The notes: generated by a model from the sequence alone, not told the origin. DNA of 64,000 nt from Streptomyces sp. A2-16 (GCF_018128905.1 NZ_CP063808.1:3906001-3970000); one strand, 5' to 3'. Positions 8,723-17,497 are shown, counted from the stretch's first letter. Numbers and translations: made by a program.

Positions 8723-9418
8723 ATGGGGGACATACGCAGACGGGGTGCCGTCGCACTCGGGATCACCGGACTCGTCGCACCGCTGACCATCGCGCTGGGC
8801 GCCGCGCCCGCGCAGGCGGCGAGCTGCACCACGCAGGCGGGGCCGTACCAGAAGAAGGTGGAGAAGTTCCTCGGCCGTCCGGTCGACGGACGGCAGTCCA
8901 CCGCCGACTGCAAGGCGATCAAGGCCTTCCAGACCAAGCACGGCATCACACCGAACATCGGCTACGCGGGATCCGTCACCTGGGGCGTGATGGACCTGAT
9001 GAACAAGCAGAAGGCCGTCGGCAGCAACCCCAACCGGGACGGCAAGTGCCCGACGAACAAGGGCCGCATCGCCTGCGTGAACCTCACCCTCCAGCTGAGC
9101 TGGATCCAGGACGGCGACCGCCTCGTCTACGGCCCCGTCCCGGTCCGCACCGGCCGCAACGGCTACGAGACCCGCACAGGGCTGAAGAAGATCTACTGGC
9201 GGGACATCGACCACGTCTCGTCGATCTACAACGTGCCGATGCCCTACAGCCAGTTCTTCGACGGCGGCCAGGCCTTCCACTCGGTGAACCTCAGCATGTG
9301 GAACCCGCCGGGCTCCCACGGCTGCACCAACATGACGCCCAAGGACGCCAAGAAGTACTGGTCGCTGCTGAAGAAGGGCGACGACGTCTTCGTGTACGGC
9401 CGCAAGCCGGGCACCTGA
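8723..9418 (+). CDS. Secreted L,D-transpeptidase (YkuD fold) with peptidoglycan-binding-like N domain
   Basis: The ATG at 8723 follows a GGGG-rich ribosome site and begins a typical signal peptide: basic MGDIRRRG, a hydrophobic stretch, then AAPAQA. The mature part has a short helical domain with two cysteines resembling a peptidoglycan-binding domain, then the L,D-transpeptidase catalytic domain. The active-site block is HSVNLSMW followed by GSHGC, with nucleophile C201 and the conserved H199. The enzyme would form 3-3 cross-links in the cell wall or attach proteins to it. The 231-residue length is short for the family, and no lipobox is present, so it is free or wall-bound rather than lipid-anchored. 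Confidence 0.87.
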   Translation: MGDIRRRGAVALGITGLVAPLTIALGAAPAQAASCTTQAGPYQKKVEKFLGRPVDGRQSTADCKAIKAFQTKHGITPNIGYAGSVTWGVMDLMNKQKAVGSNPNRDGKCPTNKGRIACVNLTLQLSWIQDGDRLVYGPVPVRTGRNGYETRTGLKKIYWRDIDHVSSIYNVPMPYSQFFDGGQAFHSVNLSMWNPPGSHGCTNMTPKDAKKYWSLLKKGDDVFVYGRKPGT

Positions 9419-9447
9419 GTCCTCGGGCGCCCGGCGCGACGGCACGC

Positions 9448-10650
9448 TCACGCGTCGGGCGCGTCCCCGAAGTCCGGGATCTCCAGCCTGGCCCCGCCCT
9501 GTCGCGCGGAGTCGTGCGCGACGATGCCGGGCAGGGTGTAGCGGGCCGCCACCCAGGCGTTGACCGTCGGCAGGGTGCGGGTGTTGACCGCGGTCACGAA
9601 GTCGTCCACCAGGAAGTGGTGGCTGCCCTCGTGGCCGTTGTGCAGGTTGTCGAACGACCGCGGCAGCCGCGCCCGGTCGTGCACCGGCGCCGAGCCGGAG
9701 GTGAAGGCGGCCCGCAGCTCCGGCGCGATGTGCTGGAGTGACGGGTCGTCAGGAGACATGGTGGGCTTGGGCTCCAGCAGTTCGCTGATGTCCTTGACGC
9801 CCTTCTTGTCCTGCCACAGCGCGACGGTCGCGAGCTGTTCCATGCTCGCCTCCGTCCCGAAGAACCGGAAACGTGACTCCCGGATGTGGGAGGGGTAGCC
9901 CACCCGCCGGAACTCGTTCGTGCGGAACGAACCGCCACCCGCCACCTCGAACAGCGCGGTCGCGTTGGAGAAGTCGTTGCCGAACTGGCTGACGTCCTTG
10001 TCGAACACGCCGTCCCCGCGGTCGTCGACCACACCGATGGCCGACACGCTCACCGCGTGCGTCTGCCAGGCGCCCAGCACCCCGCCCACCGAGTGGGTGG
10101 GATAGAGCAGCGGGGGATAGCTGGCGGTCTCCTTCCATCGCTCGCCGCCGCTGTACTGGTACGCCTCGTAGAAGCCCAGATCCATGTCGTGGACGTAGTC
10201 GCCCTCGGCGTAGAAGAGCCGCCCGAAGGCGCCCTCGGCGATCTGGTTGCGGGCGTGCACGGTGGCCGGGTTGTACTGGCTGGTCTCACCCATCATGTAC
10301 GTCAGCCCGGTCGCCCGGACCGCGTCGATGATCGCCGAGATCTCCTCGGTGGTGATGGCCATGGGCACCGCGGAGTACACGTGCTTGCCGGCGTTCAGGC
10401 CCTGGAGCACCAGAGGGCCGTGCGTCCAGCGCTGAGTGAAGATCGCGACCGCGTCGACCTCCTTCGACTCCAGCATGGCCTCGTACGTGGGGAAGGTGCC
10501 CGCCAGGCCCTGCGCCGAGGCGAGCTGCTCGGCCCGTTCGGGCAGCAGGTCGGTGACGTAGACGTCGCCGACACCGGGGTGGGCCTGGAACAGCGTGGCG
10601 AACTGGCCGGAGAACTGGCCGGCGCCGACGATGCCGAGGGAGAACGTCAT
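9448..10650 (-). CDS. Gfo/Idh/MocA-family oxidoreductase, lacking the EKP motif
   Basis: A 400-residue NAD(P)-dependent sugar or cyclitol dehydrogenase-like protein. It starts at the ATG at 10650, directly before the Rossmann motif GIVGAGQFSG; a GTG at 10683 overlaps the stop of the upstream binding-protein gene as GTGA and would add 11 residues. The usual catalytic EKP tripeptide is replaced in GKHVYSAVPMA, so the normal lysine is missing. The later histidine region YPTHSVGG is kept. It lies at the end of a sugar-importer operon (binding protein, permeases), so it probably acts on the imported sugar or its derivative. Whether it is active without EKP is open. Confidence 0.82.
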   Translation of the reverse strand: MTFSLGIVGAGQFSGQFATLFQAHPGVGDVYVTDLLPERAEQLASAQGLAGTFPTYEAMLESKEVDAVAIFTQRWTHGPLVLQGLNAGKHVYSAVPMAITTEEISAIIDAVRATGLTYMMGETSQYNPATVHARNQIAEGAFGRLFYAEGDYVHDMDLGFYEAYQYSGGERWKETASYPPLLYPTHSVGGVLGAWQTHAVSVSAIGVVDDRGDGVFDKDVSQFGNDFSNATALFEVAGGGSFRTNEFRRVGYPSHIRESRFRFFGTEASMEQLATVALWQDKKGVKDISELLEPKPTMSPDDPSLQHIAPELRAAFTSGSAPVHDRARLPRSFDNLHNGHEGSHHFLVDDFVTAVNTRTLPTVNAWVAARYTLPGIVAHDSARQGGARLEIPDFGDAPDA

Positions 10651-10679
10651 GGAGTGCGTGCCCTTCACTGGTCGCGGGA

Positions 10680-12020
10680 TCACTGCGAGAGGATCAGGTT
10701 GATCTGGTCGTTGGTCCGGTCGAGGCTCGTCACCGACTTGCCGTTGCCGAAGATGTCCTGCATGGCGGGGTGCATCAACGCGTACACGTCCGCGGCGTAG
10801 TTGGTGATGGGGTAGGAGAAGGTCCTGAAGTCCTTCTTGTCGGCGACCGGCTCGGTGAAGGCCGTGACGTCGATGCCCTTCTTCCGGTAGGCGGCCACGG
10901 CGGCGGCGGTGCCGTCAGGTGTGGCGGGGAAGACGATGCCGTAACCGCCGACCGTCCTCTGGCACTCGTTCGACGACAGGTACTTCACCCACTTGCGGGC
11001 GCCCTCCTTGTTGCGGGCGTTCTTGGTGATGGAGTCGGCGAGACCGTTCATCATGGTCGCGCGCTTGCCGGTGGGGCCCTCGGGAGTGACCGCGGTGCGC
11101 ATGTCGAGGCCCTTGAACCCGGCGTACGTCGAGATCATCCAGGCTCCGTCGAAGGCGGTCGCCGCCTTGCCGGCCGAGACCTGGGTGTTGGCCTGGTTGG
11201 ACTGGGAGTTGTAGTCGGTGAAGGGCGCCATGTAGCCCTTCTTCGCCAGCCCGAAGTACCACTTGATCGCCGACTGGAAGGCGGGGCTGTCGTACTGGTA
11301 CCTGGTGCCCCACCGTGCCTTGTCGGTGTAGTTCCAGCCGGTGGAGGCGGTGAAGTTGCTCCACTGGGTCTGGCCGTCGCCGTCCCCGCCGCCGTTGGTG
11401 GCCAGGCCGTAGACCTTGACGTTGTTCTTGTCGAAGCCGGGCTCGTCGCCGCGTTTGCCGTTCCTGTCGACGGTGAGATGAGCGATGGCCTTCTCGAAGC
11501 TGCCGCCGTCCTTCGGGTTCCACGACAGGTCGTTCAGCTGCGCCACCGTGAGCCCGGCCGCGTCGGTCATCTTCTTGTTGTAGAAGAGGGCGACGGTGTC
11601 CCAGTCCTTCGGGGCGCCGTAGCGGTGGCCGTCCTGGCCCATCCAGTTGGCCGCCAGGCCGGGCTGGTAGGCGGAGTCGTCGATGCCCAGGTCGTCGAGC
11701 GGTTCGAGGACCTTCAGGTCGGCGAACTGGCCGAACTTCTGGATGTGGTCGGTGAACACGTCCGGCTCGGTGCCCGCGATGAAGCTCGCGGTCAGCTTGG
11801 TCCAGTAGTCGTCCCAGCCCAACTGGGTGATCTTGACGCGCAGTCCGGGGTTCCGCTTCTCGAACTCCCTGGCGCAGGCCTGGTAGGCGGGCTGCTGGTT
11901 GGAGTCCCACAGCCAGTACGTCACCGTGTGCGAGGCGGACCCGGCGGAGCCGCTCTGCGCGCACCCCGACAGACACAGGGCGAGTGCGCCGGCCACCGCG
12001 GTCAGCGTACGAAGTCGCAT
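10680..12020 (-). CDS. Sugar ABC transporter substrate-binding lipoprotein
   Basis: The ATG at 12020 follows a GAGGGA ribosome site. The 446-residue protein has a lipoprotein signal with lipobox LSGC and lipidated C20. The rest is a family-1 extracellular solute-binding protein rich in Trp and Tyr (for example TVTYWLWDSNQQPAY at the mature N terminus), as in importers for oligosaccharides. It is followed closely by nothing but the Gfo/Idh gene and preceded 10 bases away by the permease gene, so the operon order is permease, permease, binding protein, oxidoreductase. The sugar is unknown. Confidence 0.9.
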   Translation of the reverse strand: MRLRTLTAVAGALALCLSGCAQSGSAGSASHTVTYWLWDSNQQPAYQACAREFEKRNPGLRVKITQLGWDDYWTKLTASFIAGTEPDVFTDHIQKFGQFADLKVLEPLDDLGIDDSAYQPGLAANWMGQDGHRYGAPKDWDTVALFYNKKMTDAAGLTVAQLNDLSWNPKDGGSFEKAIAHLTVDRNGKRGDEPGFDKNNVKVYGLATNGGGDGDGQTQWSNFTASTGWNYTDKARWGTRYQYDSPAFQSAIKWYFGLAKKGYMAPFTDYNSQSNQANTQVSAGKAATAFDGAWMISTYAGFKGLDMRTAVTPEGPTGKRATMMNGLADSITKNARNKEGARKWVKYLSSNECQRTVGGYGIVFPATPDGTAAAVAAYRKKGIDVTAFTEPVADKKDFRTFSYPITNYAADVYALMHPAMQDIFGNGKSVTSLDRTNDQINLILSQ

Positions 12021-12030
12021 CAGAAGTCCC

Positions 12031-12957
12031 TCACTTGATCCCGGTGAAGCTGATGGTGGACACGATGCGGCGCGCGAAGCACCCGAACAGCACCAGCATC
12101 GGCAGCGCGGCGATGAGCGTCGCCGCCATGAGGCCCGACCAGTCGACACCCGACTGCGGGGTCTGGGCCCGGAAGATGGCCAGAGCGACGGTCAGGACGC
12201 GTGAGTTGTCGCTGTAGGACACCATCAGCGGCCAGAAGTAGTCGTTCCAGGACGTGATGTACGTCAGCACGGCCAGGGTGAGCACCGGCGTGGACGCCAT
12301 CGGCAGCAGCACCCGGAAGAAGATCCGCACCTTCCCGGCACCGTCCAGCAGGGCCGCCTCCTCGACCTCGCGGGGCACGTTCATGAAGAACTGCCGGAGG
12401 AAGAAGACCGCGAACGGCGTCATGAACATCGTCGGCAGCGCGATGCCCAGCAGGTTGTCGATCAGGCCGAGTTCCTTGATGAGCACGAAGTTCGGCAGCA
12501 GGGTGAAGATGGTCGGCACCATCAGCCCTGCCAGGAACAGTGCGAACACCTGGTCGCGGCCCCGCCAGCGCAGCCGGGCGAAGGCGTACGCGGCCATCGC
12601 GGAGAAGAAGATCTGGCAGACGGTCACCAGGGTCGAGACGATCACCGAGTTGAGCAGATAGCGCCAGAACTTCAGCCCGCCGCCCGCACCGCCCTGCGCG
12701 ATCGCGTCCTTCGTGGACTCCAGGCCCAGCGCGCGGGCGAATCCGGTGCCGGTCGGGTCCACCGGCAGCGGGTCGGAGGCGTGGCCGGCGAGCCCGGAGT
12801 TGGTGGACAGCGCGGTGCGCAGGATCCAGTAGAACGGGAGCAGGGTCACGAGCACGATCGCACCCATCGCCGCCCAGGCCAGGATCCGGCCCAGGGAGAG
12901 GGGACGGCGCCCGGTGGGCCGTACGCGTGTCGTCGTGGTGGTGGTCACGGCAGCCAT
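12031..12957 (-). CDS. Sugar ABC transporter permease (MalG type)
   Basis: A 308-residue inner-membrane protein with six predicted helices. The cytoplasmic EAA loop that contacts the ATPase is readable as EEAALLDGAGKVRIFFRVLLP. A GGAAGGAG ribosome site precedes the ATG. It forms a heterodimer with the MalF-type permease encoded just upstream. A Gly/Pro-rich insert near residues 55-95 enlarges the first periplasmic loop. No ATPase gene is present; Streptomyces importers of this type commonly share the MsiK ATPase encoded elsewhere. Confidence 0.92.
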   Translation of the reverse strand: MAAVTTTTTTRVRPTGRRPLSLGRILAWAAMGAIVLVTLLPFYWILRTALSTNSGLAGHASDPLPVDPTGTGFARALGLESTKDAIAQGGAGGGLKFWRYLLNSVIVSTLVTVCQIFFSAMAAYAFARLRWRGRDQVFALFLAGLMVPTIFTLLPNFVLIKELGLIDNLLGIALPTMFMTPFAVFFLRQFFMNVPREVEEAALLDGAGKVRIFFRVLLPMASTPVLTLAVLTYITSWNDYFWPLMVSYSDNSRVLTVALAIFRAQTPQSGVDWSGLMAATLIAALPMLVLFGCFARRIVSTISFTGIK

Positions 12958-12973
12958 GTCGACTCCTTCCGGG

Positions 12974-13939
12974 TCAGCCGAGATCGGTCTGGCCGGCCCG
13001 GGTGAGCCGGTACTGCAGGACGGTGATCGCGCTCAGCACGACCAGGAGGGCGACGGACATCGCGGACGCGTAGCCGAACTGGAAGCGCCCGAAGGCCGAT
13101 TGGTAGATGTAGAACTGGAGCACGTTGGTCGCGTTCGCCGGACCGCCCGCCGTCGTCACGGCGACCGTGTCGAACACCTGGAAGGAGCCGATCACCGTCA
13201 TGATCAGGACGACCGCCAGGACCGGACGCAGCAACGGCATCGTGATCCGCCAGAACATCCGCCACTCGCTCGCGCCGTCCACCTTCGCCGCCTCGTACAT
13301 GTCGTTCGGGATGGCCATGAGTCCCGCGAACAGCAGCAGCGCGGTGTAGCCGACGTGCCGCCAGACGTTGATGAGGGCGATCGTCGGGATCGCCCAGGTC
13401 TCGTCGGCGAGGAAGGGGATGCGGTCGAAGCCGAGCCCGGCGATGATCTCGTTGCCGATGCCGAGCTGGTTGTCGAGGATCCACAGCCAGACCAGGCCCG
13501 CGACCACGTTCGACATCAGATACGGCGTGAGCACGATCCCGCGCAGCACCGCCGACTGCGTCAGACGCTGCAGCAGGACGGCGATGCCGAGGGCCGAGAC
13601 CGTCTGGACGCCGATGTTGATGGCCACGTACTCGACGGTGACCTTGAGCGAGTCCCAGAAGATCGGGTCGTGGAACATCCGGTCGTAGTTGGCGAAGCCC
13701 ACCCACTCCGCCGGCGTCAGCAGATTGAAGCGGGTGAAGCTCAGATAGATGCCCCGCAGCGTCGGCCAGAGCAGGAAGACCACGAAACCCACCAGGGCCG
13801 GAGCGATGAACACCGCGGCCAGGCGCCCGTCGCCCCCCTTCGACCCGCCTGTGCCCCGGTCCGTGCCCGGTGTGGTCCGTACCCCCTCGGCGTCGCCGAG
13901 CGGCAGACGCGACGGAGGGCTGCTGGAGGCGATGGTCAT
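12974..13939 (-). CDS. Sugar ABC transporter permease (MalF type)
   Basis: A 321-residue membrane protein, first gene of the importer operon, with GGGAG as ribosome site. After a 40-residue disordered, Gly/Thr-rich N terminus, helices begin at LAAVFIAPALVGFVV. The EAA loop reads YEAAKVDGASEWRMFWRITMP. It pairs with the MalG-type permease 16 bases downstream. The promoter lies in the 167-base spacer shared with the divergent ROK regulator, which is therefore its likely controller. Confidence 0.92.
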   Translation of the reverse strand: MTIASSSPPSRLPLGDAEGVRTTPGTDRGTGGSKGGDGRLAAVFIAPALVGFVVFLLWPTLRGIYLSFTRFNLLTPAEWVGFANYDRMFHDPIFWDSLKVTVEYVAINIGVQTVSALGIAVLLQRLTQSAVLRGIVLTPYLMSNVVAGLVWLWILDNQLGIGNEIIAGLGFDRIPFLADETWAIPTIALINVWRHVGYTALLLFAGLMAIPNDMYEAAKVDGASEWRMFWRITMPLLRPVLAVVLIMTVIGSFQVFDTVAVTTAGGPANATNVLQFYIYQSAFGRFQFGYASAMSVALLVVLSAITVLQYRLTRAGQTDLG

Positions 13940-14106
13940 CGGGAGACTCCCTCGTCTGCGGTGGCTCGTCCTCGGCCACTTACTTTTGCCGTGGAAGAAT
14001 CAAGGCGTCAAGAGGGCTGCAAACTTCTTTTCAGGGCCGCCATCGACCCCTTAACATGGTCACGTTGCTTTTATGGCGAAAGAAATCATGTGGGAGTCTG
14101 ACCTTC
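13940..14106. promoter_or_regulatory. Divergent control region, sugar importer / ROK regulator
   Basis: The spacer is unusually AT-rich for this DNA. On the minus strand TTGACG, then 18 bases, then AAAAGT is a plausible promoter for the importer. On the plus strand GGGAG precedes the regulator ATG at 14107. Partial inverted elements (CTTTTGCC near 13984 and GGCGAAAG near 14076) may be half-sites for the ROK protein, but they are 90 bases apart and not convincing alone. Confidence 0.45.
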
Positions 14107-15267
14107 ATGACCGCAGTTGCCGCCAGCTGGCTACCCCTGAGCGCCGGTGAGCGCTCGGTGGCGATCGAGGTGCTCGTCCACGGCCCGCTGTCGCGCACCG
14201 AACTCGCCCGCCGTCTCGACCTGTCCGCCGGCAGCCTCACCCGGCTGACCAAACCGCTCATCGAGTCCGGCCTGCTGGTCGAGGTCCCCGAGGCGGGTGC
14301 CCCGGCCGAGGTGCGTCAGGGGCGCCCCTCGCAACCGCTCGACGTGGTCGCCGAGTCCCGCTCCTTCATCGGTTTCAAGATCACCGAGGACATGGTCTAC
14401 GGCGTCGTCACCACCCTCAGGAGCGAGATCGTCGCCCGCCACGACCGGCCCCTCGCCAGCCACGACCCCGACCGGGTCGCCGACCTCCTGGCGGAGATGA
14501 CCGCCGAACTGGCCCGCGCGTACCCGCGGCTCGCCGGCATCGGCATCGGCGTCGGCGGCTTCGTCCAGGAGCGTGCCGTCGTCGGCGAGTCACCGTTCCT
14601 GCACTGGCGCGACGTCCCCCTCGGTGAACTCGTCGAGGAGCGCACGGGGTTGCCCGTGGTCGTCGAGAACGACGTCGCCGCCCTCGTCGAGGCCGAGACA
14701 TGGTTCGGGGCGGGGCGCGGCCTCGACCGCTTCGTCGTCCTCACCATCGGCGCCGGCATCGGGTACGGCCTGGTCCTGGGCGGCCGGCGCGTCCCCTACG
14801 CCGAGGAGGACCGGGGCTTCGGACGGCACTGGATCATCGACCCCAACGGGCCCCTCACGCCCGACGGCAACCGCGGCAGCGCCGTCTCCCTGCTCACCAT
14901 CCCCAACATCCGCTACCAGGTGCAGGCCGCCACCGGCCGCGACCACGGCTACGAGGAGATCCTCGCCCTCGCCGCGGCCGGCGACCCCATGCCCGCCCGG
15001 GTCATCGAGGAGGCCGGGCGCGCCCTCGGTGTCCTGGTCGCCCAGATCGCCAACTTCGCCATGCCCCAGAAGATCATGCTCGCCGGAGAGGGTGTCGGGC
15101 TGATGGACGTGGCGGGCAAGGCCGTCGAGGACGCGATCCGCTCCCACCGTCACCCCCTGGCCGCCCCGATCGACCTGGAGACCAGGGTGTCCGACTTTCA
15201 CGACTGGGCCCGCGGGGCCGCCGTACTGGCGATCCAGGTGCTGGTCCTGGGTGTGGCCGAAGTGTGA
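14107..15267 (+). CDS. ROK-family transcriptional regulator without the zinc-cysteine motif
   Basis: The ATG at 14107 has GGGAG ten bases upstream; an earlier in-frame ATG at 14056 lacks one. The 386-residue protein has an N-terminal winged helix-turn-helix (SRTELARRLDLSAGSLTRLTK) and a ROK sugar-kinase-like domain with GIGIGVGGF and VVENDVAALVEAE. In most ROK repressors a CxCGxxGC zinc motif follows HxxxDP; here it reads TPDGNRGS, so all cysteines are gone. It is divergent from the sugar importer and probably represses it until a sugar or sugar phosphate binds. Confidence 0.88.
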   Translation: MTAVAASWLPLSAGERSVAIEVLVHGPLSRTELARRLDLSAGSLTRLTKPLIESGLLVEVPEAGAPAEVRQGRPSQPLDVVAESRSFIGFKITEDMVYGVVTTLRSEIVARHDRPLASHDPDRVADLLAEMTAELARAYPRLAGIGIGVGGFVQERAVVGESPFLHWRDVPLGELVEERTGLPVVVENDVAALVEAETWFGAGRGLDRFVVLTIGAGIGYGLVLGGRRVPYAEEDRGFGRHWIIDPNGPLTPDGNRGSAVSLLTIPNIRYQVQAATGRDHGYEEILALAAAGDPMPARVIEEAGRALGVLVAQIANFAMPQKIMLAGEGVGLMDVAGKAVEDAIRSHRHPLAAPIDLETRVSDFHDWARGAAVLAIQVLVLGVAEV

Positions 15268-15379
15268 ACCGGGCCACACCCCTTGACAGTTGGACGTGAT
15301 CAGTAACACGGTCCGTTATGCCCTTTTCTGGTGTGATTACTCACGGCGCCTTCACGTCCGGAGCCGTATGCTTCACACC

Positions 15380-15553
15380 ATGTCCACCACTGTTGAACCC
15401 GTGACCGATCGATCGGCCGACGAGGTCAACGAGGAGATCCGGGCCCTGTGGCGCCGGGCGGGCGGGACACTGAGCGGCGAGCAGCGCGAGGAGTATCAGC
15501 GCCTCGTCCTGGAGTGGGCCGCCGCCGCTCCGCAGCCGGTCCGGGCGGCCTGA
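15380..15553 (+). CDS. Small conserved protein of unknown function
   Basis: A 57-residue acidic, helical protein. ATG codons at 15368 and 15380 are both possible: GGAG at 15360-15363 is four bases before the first, and the second begins the sequence I regard as conserved in Streptomyces (STTVEPVTDRSADEVNE). It has no membrane segment or cysteine. A TTGACA hexamer at 15283-15288, just behind the ROK stop codon, may be the -35 of its promoter, but no matching -10 at normal spacing is visible. Function unknown. Confidence 0.65.
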   Translation: MSTTVEPVTDRSADEVNEEIRALWRRAGGTLSGEQREEYQRLVLEWAAAAPQPVRAA

Positions 15554-15882
15554 CCCCGGCGAACCCCGCGGGGCAGCACCGCCCGCCCCCGGCCACCCCT
15601 GACGGGGCGGCCCCTCTCCTCGCACCGGCCTCAGCGGTCCGTTGTCCCGCCGCGCCCACGTCACCTTTGTCGGAGTGGGTGTGCGGAGTGCTCCTCGGTG
15701 ACCGGAGTCCCCGACGGACCCGCCGGCCGGTGCCGGCGTCGCGCTCCCGTGCATCGCCCCCGCCGAGGCCGGTGCCTCCGGCGGGCCATGGCCTGTGATG
15801 CTGCCCGCTGCGGCCCGGCATCCTCGGCGGGTTCGCCTGCCGCCCGTTCGAGCCGTTCGGGCGGTGCTCGTCGAAGCGGGAC
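15554..15882. other. Intergenic region without supported gene
   Basis: These 329 bases lie between two convergent genes. Several overlapping open frames exist on both strands, but they are Arg/Pro/Ala-rich, lack ribosome sites and look like GC-bias artefacts. I see no clean terminator hairpin and no repeat worth naming. Confidence 0.4.
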
Positions 15883-17250
15883 TCAGCCCCAGGTCGTCGA
15901 GTAGTACCGCTGATACGCCTTGCGGTCCTGTTCCGAGCGGATGTACCGGGCCGCCACCAGCGCGATCAGACTCCCCCCGACGACCAGCAGACCGGGCCCG
16001 ACGTTCCGGGTGTCCGTGAGCCGGCTCAGCAGGGGCGTGCCCTGGGCACCCTCCACCGCCGCCGCGGAACCGGGAGAAGCGGCACCGGGAGCGATCGAGC
16101 CCTGCGCGGAGGTGGCCGACGGCGCGGGAGAGGGCCCGCCGGCGGCGGCCGGGTTCGACACGATCAACCGCATGCCCAGATCCGAGAGCGCCTTCGTCAC
16201 CGGCTGGAAGAACGTCGTACCGCCCTGGGTGCAGTCGCCGCTGCCACCGGAGGTGATGCCGAGCGCGATCCCCTCGGAGAACATCGGCCCGCCGCTGTCC
16301 CCGGGCTCGGCGCACACATTCGTCTCGATCAGCCCGGTGACCGTGCCCTCCGGGTAGTTCACCGTCGAGTTGACCCCCGTCACCTGGCCGTCGCGCAGTC
16401 CGCTCGTGCTGCCGCTGCGGAACACCCGCTGCCCGATGGCCGGATCGCCGGCGCCGGTGATCTGCACACCCTTGCCGTTGCCGATGAACACCACACCGGC
16501 CCCGTCGCCCGCCTTCCCGTCGGCGTACTGGACCAGGGAGTAGTCGTTGCCCGGGAAGCTCTGGGACACGGTCCTGCCCAGCTGGTTGGTGCCCCCGGTG
16601 TCCGCGAACCAGGTCGAGCCGGTGGGGCCGCAGTGCCCGGCGGTGAGGATGAAGTCGCTCTGGCCGTTGGTCACGTTGAAGCCCGCCGAACAGCGTCCGC
16701 CGGTCGACAGGATCGGCTGCGCCCCGTTCAGGCGGGGGGTGAAGGTGCCCTCGGTGCGCTCCATGCGGACGAAGCCGCCGATGCCGTCCGCGACCTTCGT
16801 CATGGCGGCCCACTCGGACGCCGAGACGGTGCTGTCGCCCTGCACGACCACCTCGTTGGTCCGGTAGTCCATGGACCAGGCGGTCCCGGCCACCCGGGGC
16901 GCGGAACGCAGCGTCTTCGCCGCCGACTTCAGCTCGTCCATGCTGTGTCCGACGACCTTCGCCTTGGCCCCCGCCTTGCGCACCTCGGCGGCCGCCTGCT
17001 CGTCGGTGACCGCGACGACCGGCTTGCCGTCGGCGCCGATCCAGGTGCCGGCCGTACGGGCGGAGCCGAGCCGTGCCACCAGATCCGCACCCGTCTGCCC
17101 CGCCTTGACGGCGTAGGTGTGCGGTACGGCGGTGGTGGCGGGAGTCTCGCTCGCGACGGCCCGTGTGACCATCACACCTCCCAGGAGGAGTCCGCCGACT
17201 GCCGCCAGCCGTGTCACTCGCCGGACGACCCGTCGTCGTGCGTGCCTCAT
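15883..17250 (-). CDS. Secreted trypsin-fold (S1) serine protease with C-terminal membrane anchor
   Basis: The ATG at 17250 follows GGGAG and starts a signal peptide (HARRRVVRRVTRLAAV, then a hydrophobic core). A propeptide-like region of about 130 residues precedes the protease domain. The catalytic triad is readable: H206 in TAGHC, D236 in NDYSLV and S319 in GDSGGP; paired cysteines flank His and Ser as in streptogrisin-type enzymes. Unlike streptogrisins, the domain is followed by a Pro/Ala/Ser-rich linker, one hydrophobic helix (GPGLLVVGGSLIALVAA) and a charged 20-residue tail rich in Arg, Lys and Tyr. The protease is therefore probably held on the outer face of the membrane. Confidence 0.87.
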   Translation of the reverse strand: MRHARRRVVRRVTRLAAVGGLLLGGVMVTRAVASETPATTAVPHTYAVKAGQTGADLVARLGSARTAGTWIGADGKPVVAVTDEQAAAEVRKAGAKAKVVGHSMDELKSAAKTLRSAPRVAGTAWSMDYRTNEVVVQGDSTVSASEWAAMTKVADGIGGFVRMERTEGTFTPRLNGAQPILSTGGRCSAGFNVTNGQSDFILTAGHCGPTGSTWFADTGGTNQLGRTVSQSFPGNDYSLVQYADGKAGDGAGVVFIGNGKGVQITGAGDPAIGQRVFRSGSTSGLRDGQVTGVNSTVNYPEGTVTGLIETNVCAEPGDSGGPMFSEGIALGITSGGSGDCTQGGTTFFQPVTKALSDLGMRLIVSNPAAAGGPSPAPSATSAQGSIAPGAASPGSAAAVEGAQGTPLLSRLTDTRNVGPGLLVVGGSLIALVAARYIRSEQDRKAYQRYYSTTWG

Positions 17251-17485
17251 GCATGGCTCCCGAAGCCGAACAAGCGGTGTGTGCACCGCGGGGCCCTCCG
17301 GTCGTTGAGTGCCCTCCTTGCATACGCGGCCGGGGCCGGGCGCGTTCACGACAGCCGGTGATCCTGTGTCGCCGGTTCCACCCGAGGCGCCTCAACCAGC
17401 CACGCGCAGGGCCGTGTTGGCCTGAACCCCACGCATCGGGGACCGGCAGCGGGTAACGCGCCCTGGCGCAGCGGAGGTGTCGGCC

Positions 17486-17491
17486 TAGACT
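17486..17491 (+). promoter_or_regulatory. -10 box of a likely leaderless transcript
   Basis: TAGACT ends six bases before the ATG of the PPOX gene. GGAGG at 17473-17477 is 20 bases from the ATG, too far to act as a ribosome site. The layout fits a transcript that starts at the initiation codon. Confidence 0.5.
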
Positions 17492-17497
17492 TCTGTC

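Noticed and set aside
13984..14083. CTTTTGCC and GGCGAAAG as an inverted operator for the first ROK regulator.
   Set aside because: One mismatch and a 90-base separation make this no better than chance in an AT-rich stretch.
15283..15311. TTGACA behind the ROK gene as a full promoter.
   Set aside because: The -35 is perfect but no TANNNT lies at 16-19 bases; I mention it only as a possible half-promoter.
15341..17395. Very long minus-strand open frame of 684 codons over the S1 protease gene.
   Set aside because: It is Arg/Gly/His-rich GC-bias sequence in another frame of the protease, which has a triad and signal peptide.
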